From: Sulfopaludibacter sp035606355
GTDB taxonomy: Bacteria; Acidobacteriota; Terriglobia; Bryobacterales; Bryobacteraceae
Assembly: GCA_035606355.1 (NCBI GenBank)
Contig: DATNFO010000027.1
Location: 34,814-98,813, forward strand
Direction of reading: 5' to 3'
DNA length: 64,000 nucleotides
Both the position numbers and the translations under genes were made by a program. Shown piece by piece: positions 33,398 to 43,024 of this stretch. Each line of letters starts with the position of its first letter. Position 1 is the stretch's first letter. The notes below the pieces were generated by a model. It ran no database searches, was not told the DNA's origin, and saw only the letters and a program-made list of their open reading frames with translations.

Positions 33398-34234
33398 TTG
33401 CTCACGAAATATATTGATCCGGTTCGGCCGTGGTGGGGACGGTCCAAGCCGACCGTTCGCTACCTGATGGAGACGGAGGCGCATGTGTATGCGCTCGCGG
33501 TCTCGGCGAGTGTGTTGCTGTCGTTTTACCCGTTTGTCACGGTGATGATCTCGATTTGCAACAATATTCTTCACTGGCCGGCCGCGGTGGAAGCGATTTA
33601 TATCGCACTCAATGATTACTTCCCCGGCGGGCTGGGTGATTTTATAAGGCACAATCCTCCCCGCCACGCGGTGGTCCAGTGGACATCGCTCTTCCTTCTG
33701 TTGTTCACGGCAAATGGGGTGTTCGAACCTCTCGAAGTGGCCTTGAATCGCGCGTGGGGCGTGACTGTCAATCGCACCTATCTGCGGAATCAGATGGTGG
33801 CGCTGGGTATGATCTTCGCGTGCGGCGGGCTGGCATTGCTGTCGTTGATGCTGACGGGCTTGAATTCGAAGTGGCTGTCCGATTGGACCGGCTCGCATGC
33901 CTCCGTGGCAGCCTGGTTGAACCTGCTGATTTTCAAAATCGCGGCATTGCCGCTCTCCATTCTCGCGTTATTCCTGGTCTATTGGCTGCTTCCAAACCGC
34001 AAGGTGGACCCGGTGCGTGTGGCTCCGGTAGCGCTGGTGGTCGGCGTGATCCTTGAAGTGCTCAAGTATGTAAACCTTCTGTTGTGGCCGCCGCTGGCGA
34101 ACAAGCTGGACCGCGAGTACAACATTTTCAAACATTCGGTTACTATTCTGTTGTGGAGTTTCGTCGCTGCTTTGATCGTGCTGGCGGGGGCGGAGTGGAC
34201 CGCGCGGCACGATCGGGCAGATCCACTTTCATGA
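33398..34234 (+). CDS. YihY/BrkB-family inner-membrane protein
   Basis: 278 residues with about six membrane helices, of the YihY/UPF0761 family once annotated as ribonuclease BN. Family features: ALAVSASVLLSFYPFVTVMI near the N-terminus, LFLLLFTANGVFEPLEVALN with the conserved N-x-A-W that follows, and VLKYVNLLLWPPL near the end. The start is probably TTG at 33398; an ATG at 33467 (METEAHVYAL) would cut off the usual amphipathic N-terminus. No good Shine-Dalgarno decides between them. The function of the family is unsettled; envelope transport is suggested. It follows the palindrome island and precedes the amidase pair. Confidence 0.85.
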   Translation: MLTKYIDPVRPWWGRSKPTVRYLMETEAHVYALAVSASVLLSFYPFVTVMISICNNILHWPAAVEAIYIALNDYFPGGLGDFIRHNPPRHAVVQWTSLFLLLFTANGVFEPLEVALNRAWGVTVNRTYLRNQMVALGMIFACGGLALLSLMLTGLNSKWLSDWTGSHASVAAWLNLLIFKIAALPLSILALFLVYWLLPNRKVDPVRVAPVALVVGVILEVLKYVNLLLWPPLANKLDREYNIFKHSVTILLWSFVAALIVLAGAEWTARHDRADPLS

Positions 34235-34251
34235 GGGTCTCAGGAGAGTAC

Positions 34252-34425
34252 ATGAGCGATTGGGAAGCTATCGCCCGCGCCCGGGGCATCACGGCTTCGG
34301 GTAAAGAGCTGGAAGCGCTGCTTGCGCCCCTGCAGACTCTGGAAACAATCTTTCGTCCTGCGGTGAGTGACTTGCCGTTCGATCTGAACCCCGCAGTTGT
34401 GTTTCGTCCGGGGAACCCGGAGTGA
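34252..34425 (+). CDS. Small GatC/AtzG-like amidase partner
   Basis: 57 residues: MSDWEAIARARGITASGKEL, a helical middle (ALLAPLQTLETIFRP) and LPFDLNPAVVFRPGNPE. Length, position and the 'LETIFRPAVSDLPFDLNPAV' tail resemble the small AtzG/DUF4089-type proteins that wrap around and stabilise an amidase, like GatC with GatA. The ATG at 34252 is preceded by AGGAG (34241-34245) at 6 bases. Its stop overlaps the amidase GTG start (GTGA at 34422-34425), which strongly suggests an obligate partner. Family assignment is by short similarity and context only. Confidence 0.7.
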   Translation: MSDWEAIARARGITASGKELEALLAPLQTLETIFRPAVSDLPFDLNPAVVFRPGNPE

Positions 34426-35807
34426 CGATACGGGAAGCGGCAGAGGCGCTGCGGCTGCGCTCGGTGTCGTCGGTGGAACTGACAACAGCCGCGCTTTCGC
34501 GCGTGGACCGGTTGAACGGGCCGCTGTGCGCCTTCATCACCATAACGGGTGATGCGGCGCTGGAGAGCGCGCGCCAGGCGGATCGGGAACTGGCGGCGGG
34601 CAAGGATCGCGGACCGCTGCATGGAATTCCGATCGCGTACAAAGACTTGTTTTTGACAAAAGGCGTGCGGACGACGGGCGGGTCGAAGCTCTACGAGAAT
34701 TTCGTTCCGGACGCCGACGCGGCGGTGGTGGAGCGATTGCGCGATGCCGGCGCGGTGTCTCTGGGGAAACTGAATCAGCACGAACTGGCATACGGAATCA
34801 CGAGCGCCAATCCGCATTTCGGCGCGGTTCGGAATCCATGGGACAGGGAGCGCAGCCCGGGCGGGTCGAGCGGCGGATCGGGCGCGGCGGTCGCGTCGGG
34901 CATGGTGTACGCGGCGATGGGCAGCGACACAGGGGGATCAATCCGCATTCCGGCATCCTGGTGCGGAACGGTAGGGCTGAAGCCGACGTATGGACGCGTC
35001 AGCAAATTCGGCACGCTGCCGCTCGGTTACAGCCTGGACCACATGGGTCCGCTGGCGCGGAGCGTGCGGGATTGCGCCGCGGTGCTGAACGCAATCGCCG
35101 GGTTCGATGCGCGCGACGAAACTTCCTCCAAGCATCCGACAGTCGATTATGTGCCCGAAGACGGCTGCTCGATTCGTGGGATGCGCGTCGGGTTCGCGGA
35201 GAGTTTCTACTTTGACGGTCTGGACGCGGATGTGGAGTCGAGCGTACGCGGGGCGATCGCGCGGGCGGAATCGTTAGGCGCCGCCATTGTGCCGGTGCAG
35301 ACGCCCGATATCGCGGCGCTGAATGCGATCGGACAGGTGATTCTGCTGTCGGAAGCGAGTGCCGCGCTGGATCAGCACCTCGGCGATCGGAGTAACTTCG
35401 GGGAAGATGTGTGGCGGTTATTGAACCAGGGGCGGCTGATTGCGGCGACCGATTATATCCAGGCGCAGAGGCTGCGCCGGCGCATGTCGGCGGAATTCGA
35501 AAGACTGTGGAACGAAGTGGATTGCCTGATTGTGCCGGCCACGCCGCTGCCGGCTCCGAAGATCGGGGACGTCACGGTGCGGCTCGCGGGAAAAGACACG
35601 AACGTGCGCATGGCGGCGACTCGACTGGTGCGCGGCATCAATGTGCTCGGGCTGCCGGCCCTTTCGATACCCTGCGGACTGAGCGGCAATGGCATGCCGG
35701 TCGGCTTGCAGATCGTGGGGCCCGCGTTCGCGGAAGGATCGATTTTAAAGGTTGGAGCGGCACTGGAGGACGGCGGTGTCGGTATTCCACCCTGTCCAAT
35801 TACATAA
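34422..35807 (+). CDS. Amidase-signature family hydrolase (GatA/AtzE-like)
   Basis: 461 residues. Ser-cisSer-Lys amidase: catalytic Lys in GIPIAYKDLFLTKGVRTTGG, Gly/Ser-rich signature ERSPGGSSGGSGAAVASG with the cis-Ser, and the nucleophile Ser in GSDTGGSIRIPASWCGTVG. The C-terminal half carries CLIVPATPLPAPKIGD and GLPALSIPCGLSGNGMPVGL. It starts with GTG overlapping the small partner gene. No gatB is nearby, and the sequence lacks the obvious tRNA-amidotransferase context, so a small-molecule amidase such as the biuret or allophanate type is more likely than Gln-tRNA amidation. Substrate open. Confidence 0.88.
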   Translation: MTIREAAEALRLRSVSSVELTTAALSRVDRLNGPLCAFITITGDAALESARQADRELAAGKDRGPLHGIPIAYKDLFLTKGVRTTGGSKLYENFVPDADAAVVERLRDAGAVSLGKLNQHELAYGITSANPHFGAVRNPWDRERSPGGSSGGSGAAVASGMVYAAMGSDTGGSIRIPASWCGTVGLKPTYGRVSKFGTLPLGYSLDHMGPLARSVRDCAAVLNAIAGFDARDETSSKHPTVDYVPEDGCSIRGMRVGFAESFYFDGLDADVESSVRGAIARAESLGAAIVPVQTPDIAALNAIGQVILLSEASAALDQHLGDRSNFGEDVWRLLNQGRLIAATDYIQAQRLRRRMSAEFERLWNEVDCLIVPATPLPAPKIGDVTVRLAGKDTNVRMAATRLVRGINVLGLPALSIPCGLSGNGMPVGLQIVGPAFAEGSILKVGAALEDGGVGIPPCPIT

Positions 35808-35990
35808 GTCGAAGTTACATTCGTAAATAGTACTCCCGGTACCTCCATTTACCGCAAACCATAGTCCCAGGTTTCGAATTGTCATATTCTTGGGCGTCTC
35901 GCCTATCTTCCGTTCTGATTCCCTATATATCTACGAGTAATGTTGATTCGGTCACAGAACTGCTGCTTGTGACATCACGAACGGAGTACA

Positions 35991-38900
35991 GTGAGTATGC
36001 GTCGAAATATACGTTTCGTTGGGACTATCCTTTTGCTGTTGGCTGCCTGCGTTGCAGGTATCGCCCAGACTGTCAGCGGAGATCTGACAGGGACAATCTA
36101 CGACCAATCCGGCGCCACGGTTCCGGGCGCCACGATCACAGCACGCAACACTCAGACGGGCGTCGACAGCACGACAAAATCCACCAACACCGGGGAATAC
36201 CGGATTGCGAACCTGGCGGTTGGCACTTACACCGTCACGGTTACCGCGGCGGGTTTCTCCAAGGCTGAAGTGAAGGGCGTTCAGGTGGAACTGAACAAGG
36301 CCAATACGAACAACATCAAGTTAGATGTTGGGCAGAGCGTGGAGACGGTGGAAGTGACATCATCGTCGGCGACCATCGACACCACAACAGCTCAGGTGCA
36401 GAATACGTTCCAGTCGGCGCAGGTGATGGATCTGCCGACCGCGAGCTCGGGCTCGGGCGTTATCAACCTTTCGCTATTGAACGCGGGTGTGGCATCGAGC
36501 GGCGGCATCGGCGTGGGGACCGGCCCTTCGGTGGGCGGCCAGCGCCCGCGCAACAACAATTTCACAATTGAAGGCATCGACAACAACGACACGAGCGTGA
36601 CGGGTCCGCTGGTGAATGTTCCGAACGATGCCGTGCAGGAATTTACGGTTTTGCAAAACCAGTTCACGCCGGATTTCGGCCACTCCTCGGGCGGCCAGTT
36701 CAACCAGGTGGTGAAGAGCGGCGGCAACGAAATCCACGGCATGGCGTATGAGTATCTCGGAAACCGCAATCTGAACGCGGCCGATAATCTCTCGTTTATC
36801 GAGCAGAACCCGCTGCATCCGCGGTTTGACGATAACCGCTTCGGCGGCAACATCGGCGGGCCGATCCGCAAGAACAAGCTGTTCTTCTTTGCGAATTACG
36901 AATACGAACCGGTGGGGCTTAGCGGATCGGGCGGCACGGTGTTCGCTCCCACGGCAGCAGGCTATTCGGCATTGGCGGGGATCCCCGGCATCAATCAGAC
37001 CAGTCTCGGCATTTTGAAGCAGTATCTGGGGACGGCTGCGACGGCGGTTTCGCCGGCGGACACTCCGGGCGAAGCTTATCCCATCGTTGGACCGGGCAAC
37101 CAGGGTCTGGGAGCGGTGGCGAAGGGCGTGACCATTCCGCTGGGCCAGCTCAGCGTGAACGCTCCAAGTTTCAAGAATTATGAACGCGCAGTGGCGTCTT
37201 TCGACGACACGATTTCCGAAAAAGACAGCCTCCGTTTCCGGTTCATTCTGAACCGCAGCGGCGCCATCGATACGGCGGCGAGCCTTTCGACGTTCTATAC
37301 GACGACACCGGCGAACAGCTACATCGCGACCATCTCGGAGTTCCACAGCTTCGCGCCGAACCTGATGAATGAATTCCGCGCCGGTTACAACCGCTACTAT
37401 TACTCGACGCCGGCGGGCAACTTCACGTGGCCCGGGCTCGATCAATTCCCCAACATCAACATCTTCGAACTTGGTGTGCAGCTCGGCCCGGACGGCAACG
37501 CTCCGCAGTACGGGACGCAGAATACGTATCAGTTGACGGACAACGTCACCTGGACGCACGGAAACCACAGCTTCAAGTTCGGGTTCGACGGCAACAAGCT
37601 GATCTCTCCACAGAGCTTCACGCAGCGGTCGCGCGGCGATTACGAGTGGGATTACCTTTCGGACTTCCTGTTCGACTACTATCCGGACTATCTGGCGCAG
37701 CGCTCGGTGGGCAGCAGCATTTTCTACGGCGATCGCATTCTGGCCGGCATGTACATGAACGATAGCTGGAAGGTGAAGCCGAACCTGACGATCAATCTCG
37801 GTTTGCGCTACGAGTACGAGACCGTCTCGCACAGCAAACAATTGCAGACGCTGAATGCGATTTCGAGCGTTCCCGGGCTGGTGACGTTCGGCGCGCCGCA
37901 ACCCGATCCGCACGATTTTATGCCGCGCATCGGCATTGCATATTCGCCGGGAACCAGCGGCCGCACGAGCATCCGCGGCGGTTTCGGCATCAACTACGAT
38001 GTGCTGTATGACAACCAGGGCTTGAACGCGAAGCCTCCGCAGAGCGCCACCACGGCGGATGTCACGGGCTTGGACCTGGGTGGCTTCCTGGCGCACGGCG
38101 GCATTCCCGGCAACGTGGCCGGCGGCCCGGCGCTGTCGCAGGCGGCGGCTCGTGCGGGCACGGGCGGATACTACGATCTGCACGATACGCGCCCACGGTC
38201 CATTCAGTGGAACATCGGCGTTCAGCACGTGTTCGCAAAGAACTACACCGTGGAGAGCCGGTACTTGGGTACGCGCGGCGTGCACCTTTCGGTGCAAGAC
38301 CAGATCAACCGCATTCCGGTTGTTACGGCGGCGAACGCGCTACCGGTTTACTTCAGCGCTCCCACTCAGGCAACTCTCAACGGACTGACCAGCACCCTGG
38401 CGAGCCTGAATTCAGCTCTGGGCGCGGGCGCCAATAACAAGCCGGCATGGCTGGCCGCGGGTTTCACGTCGCCGGTGACGGCGTATGAACCGTGGGGCAA
38501 CAGCACGTATCACGGCTGGGCCAACCAGTTCAACCGCCGCTTCGATAACGGCCTGCAGTTCCAGGCCGCTTACACGTTTAGCCACAACATCGACGATTCG
38601 ACGGCAGACGTGTTCAGCACCTACCTCACGCCGCGGCGCGCACAGGATTCGAACAACCTGCGGGCGGAGCGCGCGAGCAGCGCGCTGGATCACCGGAATC
38701 GCCTGACCGTGGAGGTGTTGTACGATGTTCACCCCTTCACGAACAGCAACTGGCTGCTGAAGAATATCGTTGGCAACTGGACACTGGCGCCCGTCTACAC
38801 CTATCAAACCGGCACGTGGTACACGGTCCAGGCGGGACCGGATTCGAACCTGAATGGCGATTCGGCTCCCGACCGCGCAATCCTCAATCCCAGCGGAGAC

Positions 38901-39314
38901 CCGAATGCCGGCTCCGGCACGAAGGCGCTGACCAACAGCGCGGGCGCTACGGTCGCGTATCTGGTCACAAACCCGAACGCGGGCTACGTAGCGACGCCGA
39001 AGGGCGCCCTGGCGAACGTGGGACGCAATACCATGCGGCTGCACCCGATCGACGATGTCGACATCACCGTTTCCAAGAACCTCAGCCTTGGCAAGGAAAA
39101 TGTCCGCTCGCTGCGATTCGAAGGCCGCTTCTTCAACATCTTCAATCACCCGCAGTATGCCGGCGGCTTCATCAATGACGTGGCGCCGGTCGGGTTCACG
39201 GATACCACGAGCCACAACTTCCTGATTCCTTCGACGAGCATTTTCAATCAACCGTCGCAGGCATTCAGCAGTAACCCGCGGAATATCCAGCTTTCCGCGA
39301 AGTTCACGTTCTAG
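35991..39314 (+). CDS. Oar-like TonB-dependent receptor with carboxypeptidase-regulatory domain, copy A
   Basis: Outer-membrane transporter-like protein of 1107 residues. Signal peptide VGTILLLLAACVAGIAQ; N-terminal CarboxypepD_reg domain (about 28-110: GDLTGTIYDQSGATVPGATI, AGFSKAEVKGVQVELNK); plug-like region with GVGTGPSVGGQRPRNNNFTI and DGIDNND-type motif; then a large beta-barrel ending LSAKFTF with a terminal Phe, as for Bam-inserted barrels. No classical TonB box is obvious. Start: GTG at 35991 (GGAG 4 bases before) or ATG at 35997. The 183-bp gap before it shows no further structure. A paralogue follows at 39601. Cargo is unknown; the Acidobacteria forms are thought to take up or bind large glycans or peptides. 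Confidence 0.9.
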   Translation: MSMRRNIRFVGTILLLLAACVAGIAQTVSGDLTGTIYDQSGATVPGATITARNTQTGVDSTTKSTNTGEYRIANLAVGTYTVTVTAAGFSKAEVKGVQVELNKANTNNIKLDVGQSVETVEVTSSSATIDTTTAQVQNTFQSAQVMDLPTASSGSGVINLSLLNAGVASSGGIGVGTGPSVGGQRPRNNNFTIEGIDNNDTSVTGPLVNVPNDAVQEFTVLQNQFTPDFGHSSGGQFNQVVKSGGNEIHGMAYEYLGNRNLNAADNLSFIEQNPLHPRFDDNRFGGNIGGPIRKNKLFFFANYEYEPVGLSGSGGTVFAPTAAGYSALAGIPGINQTSLGILKQYLGTAATAVSPADTPGEAYPIVGPGNQGLGAVAKGVTIPLGQLSVNAPSFKNYERAVASFDDTISEKDSLRFRFILNRSGAIDTAASLSTFYTTTPANSYIATISEFHSFAPNLMNEFRAGYNRYYYSTPAGNFTWPGLDQFPNINIFELGVQLGPDGNAPQYGTQNTYQLTDNVTWTHGNHSFKFGFDGNKLISPQSFTQRSRGDYEWDYLSDFLFDYYPDYLAQRSVGSSIFYGDRILAGMYMNDSWKVKPNLTINLGLRYEYETVSHSKQLQTLNAISSVPGLVTFGAPQPDPHDFMPRIGIAYSPGTSGRTSIRGGFGINYDVLYDNQGLNAKPPQSATTADVTGLDLGGFLAHGGIPGNVAGGPALSQAAARAGTGGYYDLHDTRPRSIQWNIGVQHVFAKNYTVESRYLGTRGVHLSVQDQINRIPVVTAANALPVYFSAPTQATLNGLTSTLASLNSALGAGANNKPAWLAAGFTSPVTAYEPWGNSTYHGWANQFNRRFDNGLQFQAAYTFSHNIDDSTADVFSTYLTPRRAQDSNNLRAERASSALDHRNRLTVEVLYDVHPFTNSNWLLKNIVGNWTLAPVYTYQTGTWYTVQAGPDSNLNGDSAPDRAILNPSGDPNAGSGTKALTNSAGATVAYLVTNPNAGYVATPKGALANVGRNTMRLHPIDDVDITVSKNLSLGKENVRSLRFEGRFFNIFNHPQYAGGFINDVAPVGFTDTTSHNFLIPSTSIFNQPSQAFSSNPRNIQLSAKFTF

Positions 39315-39329
39315 CAAGGTTCGGGAAAT

Positions 39330-39374
39330 GAACGCCGATACCGCCCATGCAACACCCGGGCGTTATCGGCGTTC
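39330..39374 (+). terminator. Stem-loop after receptor copy A
   Basis: GAACGCCGATA (39330-39340) and TATCGGCGTTC (39364-39374), an 11-bp perfect stem 16 bases past the stop at 39314, with a 23-base loop that can fold further (CCGCCC/GGGCG). No T-run follows. The remaining gap up to 39600 contains the leader of copy B; I see no other gene. Confidence 0.55.
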
Positions 39375-39600
39375 GTGCATGTGACGATGGAAGTTCTGCT
39401 CGCCTCCAACTAGACCTGCGGAAAGCAGTATCCATCTTTTCCAAATCTCATAGCTCGATGCCTGTCGTAAGAGCCGTAAAGTCTCCGTCCTGTCGGTAAC
39501 AATCCCGTCAATAGCAAGATTTTGTTACTCCCAACACCTTGGTGAAATCCGTGCACCTTCGCGGCGCAGTCTCACTACGTAACAGATGGAGTTCACCAAA

Positions 39601-42600
39601 ATGAAAATAAGGAATGCAGGCTCTCTTGTTTTAGCCGTCCTGCTCTGTGCGGGGCTGCCGCTACTGGCTCAGACGGTCAGCGGCGATCTTGCCGGGACGA
39701 TTTACGACCAGACCGGCGCTACCGTGCCGAATGCCACGATCGTGGCGCGAAACACTTCAACGGGTGTGGAAGTGACTTCGAAAGCCACATCGACCGGTGA
39801 TTACCGGATTTCCAACCTGCCGGTGGGCTCTTATGATCTTACGATCACAGCGCCTGGGTTCACCACGGCACAAGTGAAGGGCGTAACCACTCAGCTCAAC
39901 GTGGTATCCACGCGCAACGTTACGCTGACGGTGGGACAGAGCGTGCAAACGGTGGAAGTCACCACTGCGGGCGCGGAGATCGACACCAGTACGGCGCAGA
40001 TTCAGAATTCCTACGGCACCCAGGAACTGGAGAACCTGCCGGTCGGCTCTACCGGCTCCGGCGTGATCAACCTCTCGCTCCTGAATGCGGGTGTCACGAC
40101 GTCCGGCACTGTCGGCGTCGGGACAGGTCCGTCGGTGGGCGGACAGCGGCCGCGCAACAACAATTTCACAATTGAGGGCATCGATAACAATAACGACAGT
40201 GTCACGGGACCGGTTGTCACGCTGCCGAACGATTCGGTGGCGCAATTCACCGTGATTCAGAATCAGTTCACGCCGGAGTTCGGGCACTCCTCCGGCGGAC
40301 AGTTCAACCAGGTGGTGAAGAGTGGCGGCAACAACTTCCACGGAATGCTGTACGAATATCTGCAGAATCGGAACATGGACGCCGCGGATACGCTGAACGT
40401 CTTCACGGGAAGCCCGACCCACCCGCGCTTCGATGTGAACCGGTTCGGCGGCAATTTGGGCGGGCCGATTAAGAAAGACAAGCTGTTCTTCTTTGCGGAT
40501 TACGAATACAATCCGGTCGGACTTTCCGGCAGCGGCGATTTCTATTACACGCCCACGGCCGCCGGGTGGTCGACTCTGGCGGGCATGCCTGGGATCAACC
40601 AAACCAACCTCAGCGTCCTGAAGAACTACCTGGGCACGGCAGGATCCGCTATTCCGGCGGCGAGCATCGGCGGGTATCCGATGGTCGGTCCTGGCAATCT
40701 CAGTCTGGGGAGCCAGGGCGCGGCAGTGGCGATCCCGGTCGGCCAGATCGCGATCTCCGCGCCCTCGTTTACGAACAACGAAGCGGGGCTTATATCCATC
40801 GACGATAACGTCTCTGAAAAGGACAACCTGCGCTTCCGATTCATCCTGAATCGCAGCGGCACGATCGACGTGGCCGCCAGTCTGCCGATCTTCTTCACCA
40901 CGGTGCCGACGAACTCCTACCTGACCACGATCAGCGAATTCCACACGTTCTCGCCGACGGTCACGAATGAATTCCGGCTCGGCTACAACCGCTTCTCGCA
41001 GAACTTCCCGTCGGGAAACCAAGTGTTCCCGGGTCTGGACCAATTTCCGAACATCAACATCTTCGAACTGAACGTGCAACTTGGCGTGGACCCGAATGCT
41101 CCGCAGTTCGGCATTCAGAATACCTACGAGCTCGCCGATAACATCAGCGTCACCAAGGGCAACCACTCCCTGAAGTTTGGCTATGACGGCTACCGGCTGA
41201 TCTCTCCGCAAAGCTTCACGCAGCGCTCCCGCGGCGATTACGAGTGGAACTTTCTTTCCGATTACCTGTTCGACTTCACGCCGGATTTCCTGGCGCAGCG
41301 CTCCCTGGGAAACGTGATCTATTACGGCAATCGCTGGTGGGATGCACTGTATGCCAATGACAACTGGAAGCTGCGGCCGAACCTCACCCTCAACGTCGGA
41401 TTGCGGTGGGAATACCTCAGCGTGCCGAAAAGCGAAGAATCGCAGACTCTGAATGCGATCTCCAACGTTCCGGGACTGATCACCTTCAGCTCTCCGAAGC
41501 CGCAGTGGGATGCGTTCATGCCGCGCGTCGGCATTGCGTATTCTCCTGGAACCAGCGGTAAAACGTCGATCCGCGCGGGCTGGGGCATCAACTATGACGT
41601 GCTGTACGACAACCTGGGCCTGCTGACGCTGCCTCCGCAGCTCTCCACTACGGTAGACGTCACTGGCAGTCCGACGGGCGCCTTCCTGGCGAGCGGCGGC
41701 ATCGCGCCGAACACGTCCGGCGGGAGCCTCTCTCAGGCCGATGCCCGCGCGGGTACGGGCGGTTTCGTTCCGGACGAGCAGCGTCCCAAGTCGATTCAGT
41801 GGGACCTCAGCATTCAGCATGTGTTCGGGAACAACTACACAGTGGAAAGCCGCTACGTCGGCACTCGCGGCCTGTTATTGCCGGTTCAGATTCAGTTGAA
41901 TCGCCAGCCTGTAGTCACGCCGCAGAACGCGCTGCCGATGTTCTTCGGCGGCAACCCCGGAATCGCAGTAGCGAACTCTCTGACCAATACCTTGACAAAT
42001 TTAACTAGCTCACTGGCTGCGGGCGGCAATATCATCCCCGGGTATCGCGCGGCCGGCTTCACCGGCATCATCACCAGCTATCAGCCGTGGGGTACTTCCA
42101 CGTACCATGGCTGGCAGAATCAGTTGAACCGCCGGTTCGCCAATGGATTGACGGCTACCCTGGCTTACACCTGGAGCCACGATATCGACAACGCGACGGC
42201 AGATGTGTTCAGCACGTACACGACGCCGCGGAGGCCGGAGGATTCGACGAATCTGCGGCTGGATCGCGCCAGTTCTCCGCTGGATCACCGGCAGCGCCTC
42301 ACGGCTGCTCTGGTCTATCAGTGGAGGCCGTTCACGCACAGCAACTGGATTATGAAGAATATCGTCGGGAACTGGGAACTTGCTCCGATGTACACCTACC
42401 AGACGGGCCAGTTGGTGACGGTGCAGAGCGGGGTGGATTCCAACCTGAACGGCGACACGGCCGGCGACCGCACGTTTGTGAATCCTGCCGGCACGGTAGC
42501 AACCGGTAGCGGGGCGTCTCCGCTCCTCAACAGCGCCGGCCAGACCGTAGGCTATTTCGCGAACAATCCCAACGCGCGGTACATTGTCGCGCCGAAGGGA

Positions 42601-42903
42601 ACGTTCCCGAACGGCGGCCGCAATACGGAACACCTGAATCCGATCGACGACGTGGATATGACATTCGGCAAAGCTTTCAATGTCACGGAAAAAGCTCGCT
42701 TCCAGTTCGAAGGGCGCTTTCTGAATATTCTGAATCACCCGCAGTGGACGGGCGGATTTCTGAACGATGTGGCGCCAATCGGGTACACGGGAACGTCGCA
42801 GCACAACTTCCTGATTCCGTCGCAGGCGCAATTCATGATCCCGCAGCACGTATTCTCAGGCAATCCGCGGACTCTTCAGATTGCCGCCAAGCTGATTTTT
42901 TAG
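39601..42903 (+). CDS. Oar-like TonB-dependent receptor with carboxypeptidase-regulatory domain, copy B
   Basis: 1100 residues and closely similar to copy A over its whole length (shared QTVSGDLTGTIYDQ-type start, GVGTGPSVGGQRPRNNNFTI, FTPEFGHSSGGQFNQVVKSG, SPQSFTQRSRGDYEW), so the two come from a tandem duplication. Start at the ATG at 39601 is preferred because GGAG at 39588-39591 sits 9 bases before it; an ATG at 39586 is in frame but contains that Shine-Dalgarno. Signal peptide LVLAVLLCAGLPLLAQ. The barrel ends IAAKLIF. Divergence is greatest in extracellular loops near 40500-40800 and 41890-42060, which fits a change in ligand. A strong terminator follows. Confidence 0.9.
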   Translation: MKIRNAGSLVLAVLLCAGLPLLAQTVSGDLAGTIYDQTGATVPNATIVARNTSTGVEVTSKATSTGDYRISNLPVGSYDLTITAPGFTTAQVKGVTTQLNVVSTRNVTLTVGQSVQTVEVTTAGAEIDTSTAQIQNSYGTQELENLPVGSTGSGVINLSLLNAGVTTSGTVGVGTGPSVGGQRPRNNNFTIEGIDNNNDSVTGPVVTLPNDSVAQFTVIQNQFTPEFGHSSGGQFNQVVKSGGNNFHGMLYEYLQNRNMDAADTLNVFTGSPTHPRFDVNRFGGNLGGPIKKDKLFFFADYEYNPVGLSGSGDFYYTPTAAGWSTLAGMPGINQTNLSVLKNYLGTAGSAIPAASIGGYPMVGPGNLSLGSQGAAVAIPVGQIAISAPSFTNNEAGLISIDDNVSEKDNLRFRFILNRSGTIDVAASLPIFFTTVPTNSYLTTISEFHTFSPTVTNEFRLGYNRFSQNFPSGNQVFPGLDQFPNINIFELNVQLGVDPNAPQFGIQNTYELADNISVTKGNHSLKFGYDGYRLISPQSFTQRSRGDYEWNFLSDYLFDFTPDFLAQRSLGNVIYYGNRWWDALYANDNWKLRPNLTLNVGLRWEYLSVPKSEESQTLNAISNVPGLITFSSPKPQWDAFMPRVGIAYSPGTSGKTSIRAGWGINYDVLYDNLGLLTLPPQLSTTVDVTGSPTGAFLASGGIAPNTSGGSLSQADARAGTGGFVPDEQRPKSIQWDLSIQHVFGNNYTVESRYVGTRGLLLPVQIQLNRQPVVTPQNALPMFFGGNPGIAVANSLTNTLTNLTSSLAAGGNIIPGYRAAGFTGIITSYQPWGTSTYHGWQNQLNRRFANGLTATLAYTWSHDIDNATADVFSTYTTPRRPEDSTNLRLDRASSPLDHRQRLTAALVYQWRPFTHSNWIMKNIVGNWELAPMYTYQTGQLVTVQSGVDSNLNGDTAGDRTFVNPAGTVATGSGASPLLNSAGQTVGYFANNPNARYIVAPKGTFPNGGRNTEHLNPIDDVDMTFGKAFNVTEKARFQFEGRFLNILNHPQWTGGFLNDVAPIGYTGTSQHNFLIPSQAQFMIPQHVFSGNPRTLQIAAKLIF

Positions 42904-42933
42904 ATCGGTCGAGATAGTCACAAACACCTGAAT

Positions 42934-42963
42934 GGGCGTCCCTTTGCGGGGCGCCCTTTTTTT
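42934..42963 (+). terminator. Intrinsic terminator after receptor copy B
   Basis: GGGCGTCCC - TTTGC - GGGGCGCCC with one G-U pair, followed by seven T (42957-42963). It starts 31 bases past the stop of copy B. This is the clearest rho-independent terminator in the window. Confidence 0.9.
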
Positions 42964-43024
42964 GTTTGCAAGCAGCTTATGCAGCCATTCGCTATGCTGG
43001 ACTGGGCACGGTGCGTCCATTCCC

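Noticed and set aside
36474..38297. 607-codon minus-strand frame opposite receptor copy A, and the 687-codon one opposite copy B
   Set aside because: Both occur at matching places because the receptors are paralogues. Apparent conservation of the antisense frame is explained by conservation of the receptors.
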